DNA from: Pelagibacterales bacterium SAG-MED15
GTDB taxonomy: Bacteria; Pseudomonadota; Alphaproteobacteria; Pelagibacterales; Pelagibacteraceae
Reading direction: 5' to 3'
Length of the DNA: 64,000 nucleotides
Assembly (NCBI GenBank): GCA_014654065.1
Contig: JACWDM010000005.1
Location: 1-64,000 of the forward strand
The notes under the pieces are model-generated. The model did no database searches. It was not told the DNA's origin and saw nothing but the letters and a program-made list of their open reading frames with translations. Positions 1-9,779 of the stretch are shown here, piece after piece (position 1 is the first letter of the stretch; the number at the start of each line of letters is the position of its first letter). Position numbers and translations under genes: made by a program.

Positions 1-350
1 ATAATTAATTTAATTTTTTTTTCTTTCAAAATTTTAAAAAAACTATGAAAGTAATATGAAAACCAATTTCTTAATTCATGTACATCTAAAAGTTTAAGCC
101 CTCTTCTTACAAATTGATAAGAAAAAATTGTAAAATTTTTTTGAAAAAAATCCTCATAATATTTCTGACTTTCGTCAGATACTTCAAATTCATATTTATC
201 TGGAAAATTATATTTTGTTAAATCCATAGTATCTATATCTTTTTGAGAAGGGTCAAAATCGTTTATTGTGAACTTAATTTCTATTTTTTTGTTAGCTTTT
301 AAGGCTTCATATATTTCAATACTTGGTGTTTGGTATATTAAAGTTTTCAT
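1..350 (-). CDS. Hypothetical protein, C-terminus truncated by window edge
   Basis: Reverse-strand open frame from ATG (CAT at 348-350), reading MKTLIYQTPSIEIYEALKANKKIEIKFTIND..., stays open to the window start; not in the supplied ORF track. Confidence 0.6.
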   Translation of the reverse strand, partial: MKTLIYQTPSIEIYEALKANKKIEIKFTINDFDPSQKDIDTMDLTKYNFPDKYEFEVSDESQKYYEDFFQKNFTIFSYQFVRRGLKLLDVHELRNWFSYYFHSFFKILKEKKIKLI

Positions 351-585
351 CTTTTTATTTAAAATACATTTTTTGATATAATATGCAATTGAGGATATGC
401 AAATAGAGAAGTCATTTTAAAAAAAATATTGCTTGTTTTATACATAAGTAGGAATTGATGTTGAATTTTACTTTAATTAATTGTTAAAAAATTTTATTTT
501 AAAAGATAGTTGCAGAAAATCAAAAAATGATATTAAGTTGTTAATAGTTGTTAATAGTTGTTATTGTAATTTATAAAATTTTTAA

Positions 586-960
586 ATGAACATAAGCTCT
601 AATAGAAGTTTTGGAATAGTTTTTTTTGTAGTTTTTTTAATAATAGGTTTATATCCTCTAATTAATGATGAAAATTTAAGAATATGGTCTTTAATCACTT
701 CATTAATTTTTCTTACACTTGGATTAACAAATTCAAAAATTCTCACACCTTTAAATATCATTTGGTTTAAGTTTGGATTATTTTTAGGAAAAATAGTTTC
801 TCCTTTAATAATGGGAATTATATTCTTTCTTGTAGTTACCCCTACTGGAATTTTAATGAGAATATTTAATAAAGATATATTAAATCTCAAGTATAACAAT
901 AAAACTACTTATTGGATTGAAAAAAGCGGTCCAAAAAGTAAAATGAAAAAACAATTTTAA
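586..960 (+). CDS. SxtJ-like small membrane protein
   Basis: 124 aa with several hydrophobic segments (RSFGIVFFVVFLIIGLYPL; FGLFLGKIVSPLIMGIIFFLVVTPTGILMRI), directly upstream of a DUF5989-like ORF and a carbamoyltransferase. Confidence 0.7.
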   Translation: MNISSNRSFGIVFFVVFLIIGLYPLINDENLRIWSLITSLIFLTLGLTNSKILTPLNIIWFKFGLFLGKIVSPLIMGIIFFLVVTPTGILMRIFNKDILNLKYNNKTTYWIEKSGPKSKMKKQF

Positions 961-961
961 T

Positions 962-1111
962 ATGAGTTTTATAAAAGAATTTTGGGAATTTTTAAAAATA
1001 AGAAAAAAATATTGGCTTTTACCAATAATTATTGTCTTAGTTTTATTTGGTGGTTTAATTGTTTTAACCCAAGGTTCTGCCGTAGCTCCATTTATTTATA
1101 CAATTTTTTAA
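962..1111 (+). CDS. DUF5989-like small membrane protein (49 aa)
   Basis: ATG at 962, TAA at 1109-1111; MSFIKEFWEFLKIRKKYWLLPIIIVLVLFGGLIVLTQGSAVAPFIYTIF; missed by the ORF track because of its length. Confidence 0.75.
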   Translation: MSFIKEFWEFLKIRKKYWLLPIIIVLVLFGGLIVLTQGSAVAPFIYTIF

Positions 1112-1112
1112 A

Positions 1113-2948
1113 GTGTCATCAATATTAGGGATTTCAGCTTTTTATCATGATAGCGCAGCATGTATTTTGAAAAATGGAGAAATAGTAGCTGCTGCGCAAG
1201 AAGAGAGATTTACAAGAAAAAAACATGACCCAAGTTACCCTAAAAATGCAATTAATTTTGTACTTGAGTATGCAAACCTGAAGTTAAGCGAGGTTGATCA
1301 GATAGTTTTTTTTGAAAAACCTTTTTTAAAGTTTGAAAGGTTACTCGAAACTTACGTAGCTTTTGCCCCTAGGGGTTTTGTATCATTCGCTAAAGCTATG
1401 CCAATTTGGATTAAAGATAAGCTTTTTCAAAAAAATATGTTGTTTAATAAGCTTAAAGAGCACGATGAAAATTATAAATCTGATGAAAATATTTTTTTTT
1501 CAGATCATCATTTAAGTCATGCAGCAAGCGCATTTTTTCCATCTCCCTTTTCTGAAGCTGTAGTTCTAACAGCAGACGGTGTTGGCGAGTGGGCTACCAC
1601 TACAGTTGCTATTGGCAAAGGTAACAATCTAGAAATAAAAAAAGAAATTCATTTTCCTCATTCTTTAGGTCTCCTTTATTCTGCATTTACTTATTATACT
1701 GGATTTAAAGTTAACAGTGGAGAATATAAACTCATGGGTCTAGCACCATATGGAAATCCAATTTACGAGGATAAGATTAAGAAATTAATAGATATTAAAG
1801 ATGATGGCACTTTCAGACTAGATCAAAAATATTTTAATTATGCCACTGGACTTACAATGACCAATAATAAATTTAATAATTTATTTGGTCAAAAACCTAG
1901 GGACTCTCGAAATCAAAAAATAACTCAATTTCATATGGACATTGCTGCATCTATTCAAAAAGTCACTGAGGAAATAATGGTTAAATTAACAAAATCGATA
2001 CGCAATGAATATAACATAAAAAATTTATGCCTTGCAGGTGGTGTTGCCTTAAATTGTGTAGCAAATGGTAAAATTCTTAGAGAAAAGATTTTTGATGATA
2101 TCTGGATTCAGCCCGCAGCAGGTGATGCTGGCGGTTCTCTAGGTGCAGCATTAGCCTTATGGCATGTAGAGCAGGGTAATAAAAGAGATATTAAATCTGA
2201 AGATAATATGAAAGGTTCATATTTAGGCTCTGAATATTCACAAGATCAAATTGAAAAAGAACTAAAATCTGTTGGGGCTAATTTTGAAACTTTAAATTAT
2301 GAGGATTTAATTGATCAAACATCCGAAAATCTCTTAAAGGAGAAGGCTATTGGTTGGTTTCAAGGAAGAATGGAGTTTGGACCAAGAGCGCTCGGTGGTA
2401 GATCAATTTTAGGTGACCCTAGATCTGAAAAAATGCAAAAAAATTTAAACTTAAAAGTAAAATATAGAGAGAGCTTTAGACCATTTGCCCCCTCAATTCT
2501 AAGTGAAGATTTATCAAATTGGTTTGATATAAATGTTGAAAGTCCATATATGCTATTAGTAGGACTCATTAATATTGGGAAGAGAATTGAAATGACCAAA
2601 GAACAAAAAAAACTTTTTGGAATTGAAAAATTAAATTTAAAGAGATCAGAGGTGCCAGCTATAACCCATGTTGATTATTCTGCTAGAATTCAGACAGTAA
2701 ATAAAAATACTAACAAACGCTATTATGATTTGATCTCAAAATTTAAAGAAAAAACTGGTTGCCCTATTATACTTAATACTTCTTTTAATGTAAGAGGGGA
2801 ACCTATTGTTAATACTCCTACAGACGCTTTTAATTGTTTTATGGGAACAGAGCTCGATATATTAGTTATTGGAAATTGCTATTTAGAAAAAAGCAAACAA
2901 AGACAGTCCTCTAAAAAAAACTACAAAAATAAATTTAATCTAGATTAA
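1113..2948 (+). CDS. Carbamoyltransferase (NodU/CmcH family), copy 1
   Basis: GTG start; ILGISAFYHDSAACILKNGEIVAAAQEERFTRKKHD, HHLSHAASAFFPSPF, GWFQGRMEFGPRALGGRSILGDPR, ILNTSFNVRGEPIVNTP. Confidence 0.93.
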   Translation: MSSILGISAFYHDSAACILKNGEIVAAAQEERFTRKKHDPSYPKNAINFVLEYANLKLSEVDQIVFFEKPFLKFERLLETYVAFAPRGFVSFAKAMPIWIKDKLFQKNMLFNKLKEHDENYKSDENIFFSDHHLSHAASAFFPSPFSEAVVLTADGVGEWATTTVAIGKGNNLEIKKEIHFPHSLGLLYSAFTYYTGFKVNSGEYKLMGLAPYGNPIYEDKIKKLIDIKDDGTFRLDQKYFNYATGLTMTNNKFNNLFGQKPRDSRNQKITQFHMDIAASIQKVTEEIMVKLTKSIRNEYNIKNLCLAGGVALNCVANGKILREKIFDDIWIQPAAGDAGGSLGAALALWHVEQGNKRDIKSEDNMKGSYLGSEYSQDQIEKELKSVGANFETLNYEDLIDQTSENLLKEKAIGWFQGRMEFGPRALGGRSILGDPRSEKMQKNLNLKVKYRESFRPFAPSILSEDLSNWFDINVESPYMLLVGLINIGKRIEMTKEQKKLFGIEKLNLKRSEVPAITHVDYSARIQTVNKNTNKRYYDLISKFKEKTGCPIILNTSFNVRGEPIVNTPTDAFNCFMGTELDILVIGNCYLEKSKQRQSSKKNYKNKFNLD

Positions 2949-2974
2949 TTTAAAATCCCCAATATAATAATTTA

Positions 2975-3937
2975 ATGAATAATGAGAATAAAACTTTTAT
3001 ATTTAAAAGTTTATCACTTTCTTTTTCAATATTTTTTATATTTTTTTGTATTGAGATCTATGTAAGAGCTGTAGTAGATGATGGTTGGAATTTAGATATA
3101 GAAATGCTTAAATATGCAAATTCACTTAAAATAGTATCAAATAATAGGGCCGTCGGAATAGAACACAAAAAAAATATCCAAAAAAAATTAATGAATGTTA
3201 ACATAAAATTAAATTCTCAAGGCTTTCGAAATAACAAAGACATTGATTTTAAAAAAAAAAAAATTCTAATGTTAGGAGATTCAATGACTTTAGGTTGGGG
3301 GTCGAATGAAACATTTTCAACACACCTAGAAAGACAAATTAACCAAGATATCCAGGTACTTAATGCCGGAATTGGCAATACAAATACCTATATGCAAATT
3401 AATAATTTTTTTACCAACTTTATAAAATATGATTTTGACGCGGTAATTTTAAATTTTTTTATAAATGATTTTGAAAATATAAAAATTAAAAAGGTCAACT
3501 TTATAGAAAAAAACTTTTATAGCTATACATATATCAAAAATATGATCTATACAATTTTAATCAATTTGTCGCTGATAGATGATTGGGAGAAATTTTATAA
3601 AAAAACTTTTACAGATAAAATTTTTGTTAATAAATCACTAAATGAAATAATCAAATTAAATAATTATTGTAAAAACAACGATATATTATTAATCATAAAT
3701 AATATCCCTGAATTAAGAAATTTAAAGAACTATAAATTTTCAAAACAAACACAAATAATCAAAAATTTTTCTGAAGAGAATGGAATTATTTTTATAGATA
3801 GTTATGATATTTTAAATAATTATCCCGAAGAAACATTATGGGTCAGCAAAGAAGACTCTCATGCTAATGATAAAGCCCATTTGTTAATCTCAAATTTTTT
3901 AATGAATAGACTTCAGAGTCATACAAATAATTGGTAA
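2975..3937 (+). CDS. SGNH/GDSL-hydrolase-like protein with N-terminal TM segment
   Basis: ILMLGDSMTLGWGSNETF (block I), C-terminal DSHANDKAH. Confidence 0.7.
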   Translation: MNNENKTFIFKSLSLSFSIFFIFFCIEIYVRAVVDDGWNLDIEMLKYANSLKIVSNNRAVGIEHKKNIQKKLMNVNIKLNSQGFRNNKDIDFKKKKILMLGDSMTLGWGSNETFSTHLERQINQDIQVLNAGIGNTNTYMQINNFFTNFIKYDFDAVILNFFINDFENIKIKKVNFIEKNFYSYTYIKNMIYTILINLSLIDDWEKFYKKTFTDKIFVNKSLNEIIKLNNYCKNNDILLIINNIPELRNLKNYKFSKQTQIIKNFSEENGIIFIDSYDILNNYPEETLWVSKEDSHANDKAHLLISNFLMNRLQSHTNNW

Positions 3938-3994
3938 AAAAGAAAAAAAAAATATAAAAGCTTAGGTATCAACACTAAAAAATTTTATTTAGTA

Positions 3995-5362
3995 ATGAAC
4001 ATTATTAGAAAAATATTCTCACCTGGCTGTTTAGCAGTTTCATTATTATTATTATTTTATACTTTTTATAAATCCGAAGTATATTGGAATGGAACAAAAA
4101 GTAATTACTATTTTATTTATTATATAGTTTTAACCTTATTATTAATATTTTCAATTATTACTTTTTATTTAAATAATAAAATAAAGGATTATTTAATTGT
4201 TTCAATAATAAGTGTTATTACTAGTTTATATATTATGGAGGGTTATCTACTTTTTTTAGAAAAAAAAGTTAAAGAACAATCTCAAAATGTATTTCTCAAA
4301 AAAAAACAACTTTACGAAAAAGAAACAGGAAATAAATATGACGAGAGAACAAAATATGAAATTTATGAAGATTTGAAAAAAACTGATAAAAAGATACAAT
4401 TAAGTATTTATCCTGTTACATTCATAAATGAACTACATAAACTTTATCCATTTTCAGGTATATCAAATTCTAAAACTATTCATTGTAATGAAAATGGCTA
4501 CTACTCAATATATGAAAGTGATAGATACGGATTCAATAATCCAGACAAAGAGTGGGATCAAAATGAAATTGAATATTTTTTAGTTGGAAATTCTTTTGCA
4601 CACGGCGCCTGTCTAAATAGACCTCACGATATTGCTTCTGTGTTAAGAATTTTATCGAAAAAAACTGTTTTAAATTTAGGTTTTAGTTCTAGCGGACCCT
4701 TAATAACGTATGGAACTTTAAGAGAATATTTAAACTCAAATGCAAAAAAGGTTCTATGGATTTATAACAATAATAACGACTTGCAGCTTTTAGAGGGTGA
4801 ACTTACTTTAAATATACAATTAAAAAATTATATAAATGATTTAACTTTTACACAAAATCTAAAATTATCACAAAAAGAGATAGATAATATGGGAATTACA
4901 AAAATAGGAAATCATTTGAACTGGAAAAAAAAAAACGAAAAACCTATTGTTTATTTTGTAAAACTAAACAAGGTTAGATCAATTTTTAATAGATATTTAC
5001 CAAAAACAAACCAACCATTTCCACGAGTAAAATCAAAACCAAAAACTTTAGAAGAATTTAAAAAAATTATTAAAATGACAAGAGATTTAACATCACAAAA
5101 AAATTCTCAATTATATTTTATTTATCTCCCTGACTATATTCGATATACAAAAGAATATAATGACAGTAATTATCTAGCAAATTATTTAGCAGTAAAAAAA
5201 ATTGTTGAAGAATTGGATATTCCATTTATTGATATTCATAGTGAAGTATTTGAAAAAGAACAAAACCCACTTAAACTTTATCCTTTTAAACAATTTGGTC
5301 ATTACAATATTGAGGGTTATAAAAAAGTTTCTGAAGCTATTTATAAATTAACTAAAAATTAA
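3995..5362 (+). CDS. Membrane-anchored SGNH-like protein
   Basis: N-terminal TM segments; EYFLVGNSFAHGACL block I-like motif with GNS, C-terminal FGHYNIEGYKKVSEAI. Confidence 0.6.
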   Translation: MNIIRKIFSPGCLAVSLLLLFYTFYKSEVYWNGTKSNYYFIYYIVLTLLLIFSIITFYLNNKIKDYLIVSIISVITSLYIMEGYLLFLEKKVKEQSQNVFLKKKQLYEKETGNKYDERTKYEIYEDLKKTDKKIQLSIYPVTFINELHKLYPFSGISNSKTIHCNENGYYSIYESDRYGFNNPDKEWDQNEIEYFLVGNSFAHGACLNRPHDIASVLRILSKKTVLNLGFSSSGPLITYGTLREYLNSNAKKVLWIYNNNNDLQLLEGELTLNIQLKNYINDLTFTQNLKLSQKEIDNMGITKIGNHLNWKKKNEKPIVYFVKLNKVRSIFNRYLPKTNQPFPRVKSKPKTLEEFKKIIKMTRDLTSQKNSQLYFIYLPDYIRYTKEYNDSNYLANYLAVKKIVEELDIPFIDIHSEVFEKEQNPLKLYPFKQFGHYNIEGYKKVSEAIYKLTKN

Positions 5363-6931
5363 ATGAATTTAAATTATTTTTTAAAAAAAATTTTAAAGAT
5401 AAAAAAAAGAATTTTTTTGGATTCAGAAGATAAAAAATTTTTAAAAATATTTGGGAATAAAAATCATTCATTTACCCAAAAAAAAGATATAGTAATTTTT
5501 GAGCTAAATGAAAGTAATTACGCTTTTGTTAATACATTTTTAATGCTTAAAAATAAAAATTTTAAAAATAAAAATATTATTGGGCTTTGGACTTTTTGTC
5601 TCCATAAAGAAAAAGGTTTTACAAATACACTTAAATTTTTTACAAATTTTTTTATTCAATATTTGATTAAAAGAAAATGGAAAAAAATGTACAAATCAAT
5701 TGGTATAGATAAAATATATTTTTTAAATAATGATCTAAAAAATAATTTTTTTATATATAATAATAATTTTATAAAAAAAAATTTAAGAATTAAAAAAAAA
5801 GATGAAATTTTAAATATTACATACAATAAAGTAAAAGTTGGTGATTTAATTTATGATTATTACTTAAGATTTTTTAGAAAAACTACCTTTCATACAAATG
5901 ATTTTTATTCTTTCAAAATCATACTTAATTACACTAAAAATATATTTGAAAATCTTTTGAATATTAAAAAAGAGTTAGGAAATAATATAAAATACTATGT
6001 AACTGGACAAACTGCGTATCTGCAACATGGTATACCTTTGAGATTTTTTTTAAAAAATAAAATAACAGTTATAGGTGGTTATGAGGATATGAATACTTAT
6101 ATTAAAAAATATAATCAGCAGTGGCCCTATGATAATCAAAATATAAAACTATTAAGATCGAATTTTAAAAAGCTAGATAATAAAAATAAAAAAATTCAAT
6201 TAGGCTATAAAATATTAATAAATAAATTTAGAGGCAAAAAGGTTCCTGAATTATTCCAAGTTAAAACAAATCCATATTTAAGTAACAAAAAAAAAATTGA
6301 AAATATAGATCTTATAATTTTTTTACCTGGCTTTGATGATGCACCCCATTGTTATGGTAATCACGTATTTAATGATTTTCACGAATGGATTTATGAAACA
6401 CTAATTTTTTTATCTAAAATAAAAATAAAAGTAGCAATCAAGTCGCACCCTTTTACTACATGGGGAAGTCAAGTTTTTATAGAAAAGCTTAAGAACAAAT
6501 TTCCTAATTTTACTTGGCTTGATAAAAATACTCCAAATATAAATATTATAAAAAAAAAACCATTTTTTTGTATTAATCCTTATGGAACCGTTTTACACGA
6601 AATGGCCTTTAACAAAATAGTTCCCATATCAACTGGACCAAATCCATATGTATCATATAATTTTGTAATTACTCCCAAAACAAAAAAAGAATATTTTAAG
6701 TTTTTAAAGTTAGGAATTGATAAAAAATTAAAATTAACCAAAAATTATAAAAAAGAGATTATGGAATGGTATTATATGTACTATTTACATAATGAGGATT
6801 TTTTTGAAAACTTACAGAGAAAAATCAAATTAAAGTCAATTAGACCTATCGATCATGACGAAGAACTAAAATTATTAAAGGTATTTAACAAAAAATATAT
6901 TAATGTATTAAAAAAATTATTTAAAATATGA
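5363..6931 (+). CDS. Putative surface carbohydrate/capsule biosynthesis protein
   Basis: 522 aa ORF directly abutting the previous gene; motifs IIFLPGFDDAPHCYGNHVFNDFHEW, CINPYGTVLHEMAFNKIVPISTGPNPY resemble polysaccharide glycosyltransferase C-termini. Confidence 0.5.
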   Translation: MNLNYFLKKILKIKKRIFLDSEDKKFLKIFGNKNHSFTQKKDIVIFELNESNYAFVNTFLMLKNKNFKNKNIIGLWTFCLHKEKGFTNTLKFFTNFFIQYLIKRKWKKMYKSIGIDKIYFLNNDLKNNFFIYNNNFIKKNLRIKKKDEILNITYNKVKVGDLIYDYYLRFFRKTTFHTNDFYSFKIILNYTKNIFENLLNIKKELGNNIKYYVTGQTAYLQHGIPLRFFLKNKITVIGGYEDMNTYIKKYNQQWPYDNQNIKLLRSNFKKLDNKNKKIQLGYKILINKFRGKKVPELFQVKTNPYLSNKKKIENIDLIIFLPGFDDAPHCYGNHVFNDFHEWIYETLIFLSKIKIKVAIKSHPFTTWGSQVFIEKLKNKFPNFTWLDKNTPNINIIKKKPFFCINPYGTVLHEMAFNKIVPISTGPNPYVSYNFVITPKTKKEYFKFLKLGIDKKLKLTKNYKKEIMEWYYMYYLHNEDFFENLQRKIKLKSIRPIDHDEELKLLKVFNKKYINVLKKLFKI

Positions 6932-6977
6932 GCACTATTCTAACAGATTGTATAATTTTAATTTAAAAAATTTCAAT

Positions 6978-7877
6978 ATGAACCAACTCGCATCTATTGC
7001 TTATTTTACATACAATCGACCAGAACACACAGAAATTTCTTTAAAAGCTTTAAAAAATAATGAACTTGCACCACAATCTGAAATTATAATTTTTTCTGAC
7101 GGACCAAAATCTCAAGATTCAGATAAAATTAAAGTAGAACAGGTAAGAAGTATAATTAAAAATTTGACTGGTTTCAAAAAAAAAACATTATATTTAAGAA
7201 AGTCAAATTATGGTCTCTATAGAAATATTGTAGAAGGTGTTACTGAAGTTTTTGAAAATAATAAAAAAATAATTGTGGTTGAGGATGATTGTAAAACTTC
7301 AAAGTATTTTTTAAATTTTATGAATGATGGTTTAAATTTATATGAAAATGACTATGATGTCTGTTCAATTAATGGTTGGTTTTTTCCAAAGAAAAATAAT
7401 TTACAAGATAGCTTTTTCTTAATGAACCATACCTCCTGGGGTTGGGGAACATGGAGGAGAGCTTGGGATAAATTTAACCCAGATACAGATTATTTAATTA
7501 GAGAAATCAAAAAAAAAAACATGATTAAAAAATTTAATTTAAATAATTGCTTTGATTATTTTGGAATGCTTGAAAGAAAAAATAAAAAACTAAATGAGTC
7601 CCAAGCAATTGTTTGGAAAGCATCTACGTTTATAAATAAAATGCTCTCTTTGTATCCCTCAAACTCTTTTGTTCAAAATATTGGATTTGATCCAACAGGA
7701 ACACATTATACTAAATATGATAAACTTCATGGACATAATGTTTTAATTGAAAAAAAAATAACACTTAAAAAAATTAAAGTTGAAGAAAATATTGATGCAA
7801 TTAGATTTTTAGAAAAATATTATAGAAGTAATAAGATTAAAATTTTTTTAAATAAAATTAAAAATTTTTTTTTTTAA
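6978..7877 (+). CDS. Glycosyltransferase family 2-like protein
   Basis: MNQLASIAYFTYNRPEHTEISLKALKNN, IIVVEDDCKTSKYFLNFMNDGL, WGWGTWRRAWDKF; Met at 6978 preferred over the track start. Confidence 0.75.
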   Translation: MNQLASIAYFTYNRPEHTEISLKALKNNELAPQSEIIIFSDGPKSQDSDKIKVEQVRSIIKNLTGFKKKTLYLRKSNYGLYRNIVEGVTEVFENNKKIIVVEDDCKTSKYFLNFMNDGLNLYENDYDVCSINGWFFPKKNNLQDSFFLMNHTSWGWGTWRRAWDKFNPDTDYLIREIKKKNMIKKFNLNNCFDYFGMLERKNKKLNESQAIVWKASTFINKMLSLYPSNSFVQNIGFDPTGTHYTKYDKLHGHNVLIEKKITLKKIKVEENIDAIRFLEKYYRSNKIKIFLNKIKNFFF

Positions 7878-7930
7878 TTATCATTTTTATGTCAGATACT
7901 CTTGTATTAATTGATCCTTAAGCTTTGTAT

Positions 7931-8713
7931 CTAAATAATTGTCCAACCACCATCTACCATAATCATTGATCCTGTAATGTAAGAAGATGCATCAGATGCG
8001 AGAAATAATGCAGATGCTGCAACATCAGTTGCTTTACAAAATCTTTTTAATGGAACTTTATTTTTATAATTTTTTAAAAATTTTGGATTATGGTTTTTTT
8101 CCTGTATTCCTCCAGGACATAATGTATTACATCTTATTTGATACTCTCCATAATAGGATGCCATTTGCTTTGTTAAATTATTAATACCACCTTTGATTAC
8201 TGAATAAGTCATACTTTCTTTCATTTTAGTCCCTTTATATATGCTTAAGTCTTGGGCAACGACTCCATAAATTGAACTTAATTGAATAATTGATCCTTTA
8301 ATTTTTTTTTTTTTCATAGAATCGGCGATATACTTTGCTAACCACACAAAAGAATTTAAATGAACATCAATATTATATTTATAGCTTTTTACTGTAATTT
8401 CTTTAAACGAGTTTTTTGACCAGTCATGTGATTTTGGATAACTACAATTTATAAAAATTTTTGGTGTTCCAAATTTTTTAATCAATTTATCTACGTTATT
8501 TTTTAAAGTTTGTAGTTTAGAGCAGTCTAAATAATGGTTATAAAATTTCTTTTTTAATAAGGAATTTTTTTTTGATTTAATATCTATAGCAATAACTTTA
8601 CACCCAGAGGATAATAGGGCCTTGCAAATCTCCTTTCCAATTACACCGTGACCACCAACTACAAAAGCAAGTTTATTTTTATTTTGAAATTGTTTTAAAT
8701 AATTATTCATCAT
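7931..8713 (-). CDS. SDR-family oxidoreductase (PtmA-like candidate)
   Basis: LAFVVGGHGVIGKEICKAL, IIQLSSIYGVVAQ, YSVIKGGINNLTKQMA, SSYITGSMIMVDGGW. Confidence 0.85.
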   Translation of the reverse strand: MMNNYLKQFQNKNKLAFVVGGHGVIGKEICKALLSSGCKVIAIDIKSKKNSLLKKKFYNHYLDCSKLQTLKNNVDKLIKKFGTPKIFINCSYPKSHDWSKNSFKEITVKSYKYNIDVHLNSFVWLAKYIADSMKKKKIKGSIIQLSSIYGVVAQDLSIYKGTKMKESMTYSVIKGGINNLTKQMASYYGEYQIRCNTLCPGGIQEKNHNPKFLKNYKNKVPLKRFCKATDVAASALFLASDASSYITGSMIMVDGGWTII

Positions 8714-9779
8714 TATAACCCAACAAATTTAAAGTCTTTTTATATTCACTCCATTGTCCTATATCTGACCATGAGTTATCATCAATTGGAAAAACTCCAA
8801 TTTTAATCTTTTTCTTCTTTGCTGCTATAATTAGCTCAGGGAAATCAAATTTTTTATTTTTTGGGATTATTTTTAAAACTGTTGGATGGACAACATAAAT
8901 CCCAGCGCTCGCTAAGAAGTTAAATTTAGGTTTTTCTTCAATATTTTTTAGTTGACCGGTAGCACTTAAATTACAAACACCATAAGGTATTCTATGTTCC
9001 TTAGCTGATGCTATTATAGTTATCATATTTTTACTTTTTAGGTGAAAATCGTACAAATCTTTATAATTTATATTTACAATCGTGTCGCAATTAATAACGA
9101 AAAAACTATTATTTATTTTATTCTGTAAAACTTTAAGAGACCCAGCTGTTCCTAATGGAGTTTTTTCATTTATAAACCTTATTTTATTTTCTGATTTTAA
9201 TTCTTTAAAATAAGCTTTTATTATTTCTGCTTTATGATTTATTGTAAAAATAAAATTTGAAATACCTTGTATTTTAAATTTATCCATTATGTGTTTAATG
9301 ACCGGTTTATCATTAATTGGTATTAGAGGTTTTGGCAATACGTTTGTAAAGGGCTTCATCCTGGTTCCTTCTCCACCTGCCATAATAACCACTGAAACAT
9401 TTTGTTTAAAATTTTTTTCCTTATTTATTTTTTGTTCAAAATTAAATACTTTGCTCCAATAAGTCACATCTATTACTTTTCTATTATCTTGAAGAATTGG
9501 GATTATATCAAAATTTTTTTTAAGAAATAAATTTTTTAATTTTTCTTTTGTTAATTTTTTTTTGAAAATAAATTTAGGATTTTTATTATAAATATTATTT
9601 ATTTTATCATCCAAATTATAATTTTTTAAAAGTGCTCTTCTTATGTTTCCATCGCTCAATGTGCCTATTAACTTATTATATTTATCAACAACTACTAAAC
9701 ATTTGTGCTGATTCAAATTTATTATTCTCATTGCTTCTTTTATTGTTTTATTTTTTGTAATAAAAAAATTATCTATCAT
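8703..9779 (-). CDS. CBS-domain sugar-phosphate nucleotidyltransferase (PtmE-like)
   Basis: N-terminal CBS-like repeats (HKCLVVVDKYNKLIGTLSDGNIRRALL), then VVIMAGGEGTRMKPFTNVLPKPLIPINDKPVI. Confidence 0.85.
   Translation of the reverse strand: MIDNFFITKNKTIKEAMRIINLNQHKCLVVVDKYNKLIGTLSDGNIRRALLKNYNLDDKINNIYNKNPKFIFKKKLTKEKLKNLFLKKNFDIIPILQDNRKVIDVTYWSKVFNFEQKINKEKNFKQNVSVVIMAGGEGTRMKPFTNVLPKPLIPINDKPVIKHIMDKFKIQGISNFIFTINHKAEIIKAYFKELKSENKIRFINEKTPLGTAGSLKVLQNKINNSFFVINCDTIVNINYKDLYDFHLKSKNMITIIASAKEHRIPYGVCNLSATGQLKNIEEKPKFNFLASAGIYVVHPTVLKIIPKNKKFDFPELIIAAKKKKIKIGVFPIDDNSWSDIGQWSEYKKTLNLLGYNDE

Noticed and set aside
582-899. Minus-strand 105-aa ORF
   Set aside because: Antisense to the SxtJ-like gene, which has coherent context and membrane topology
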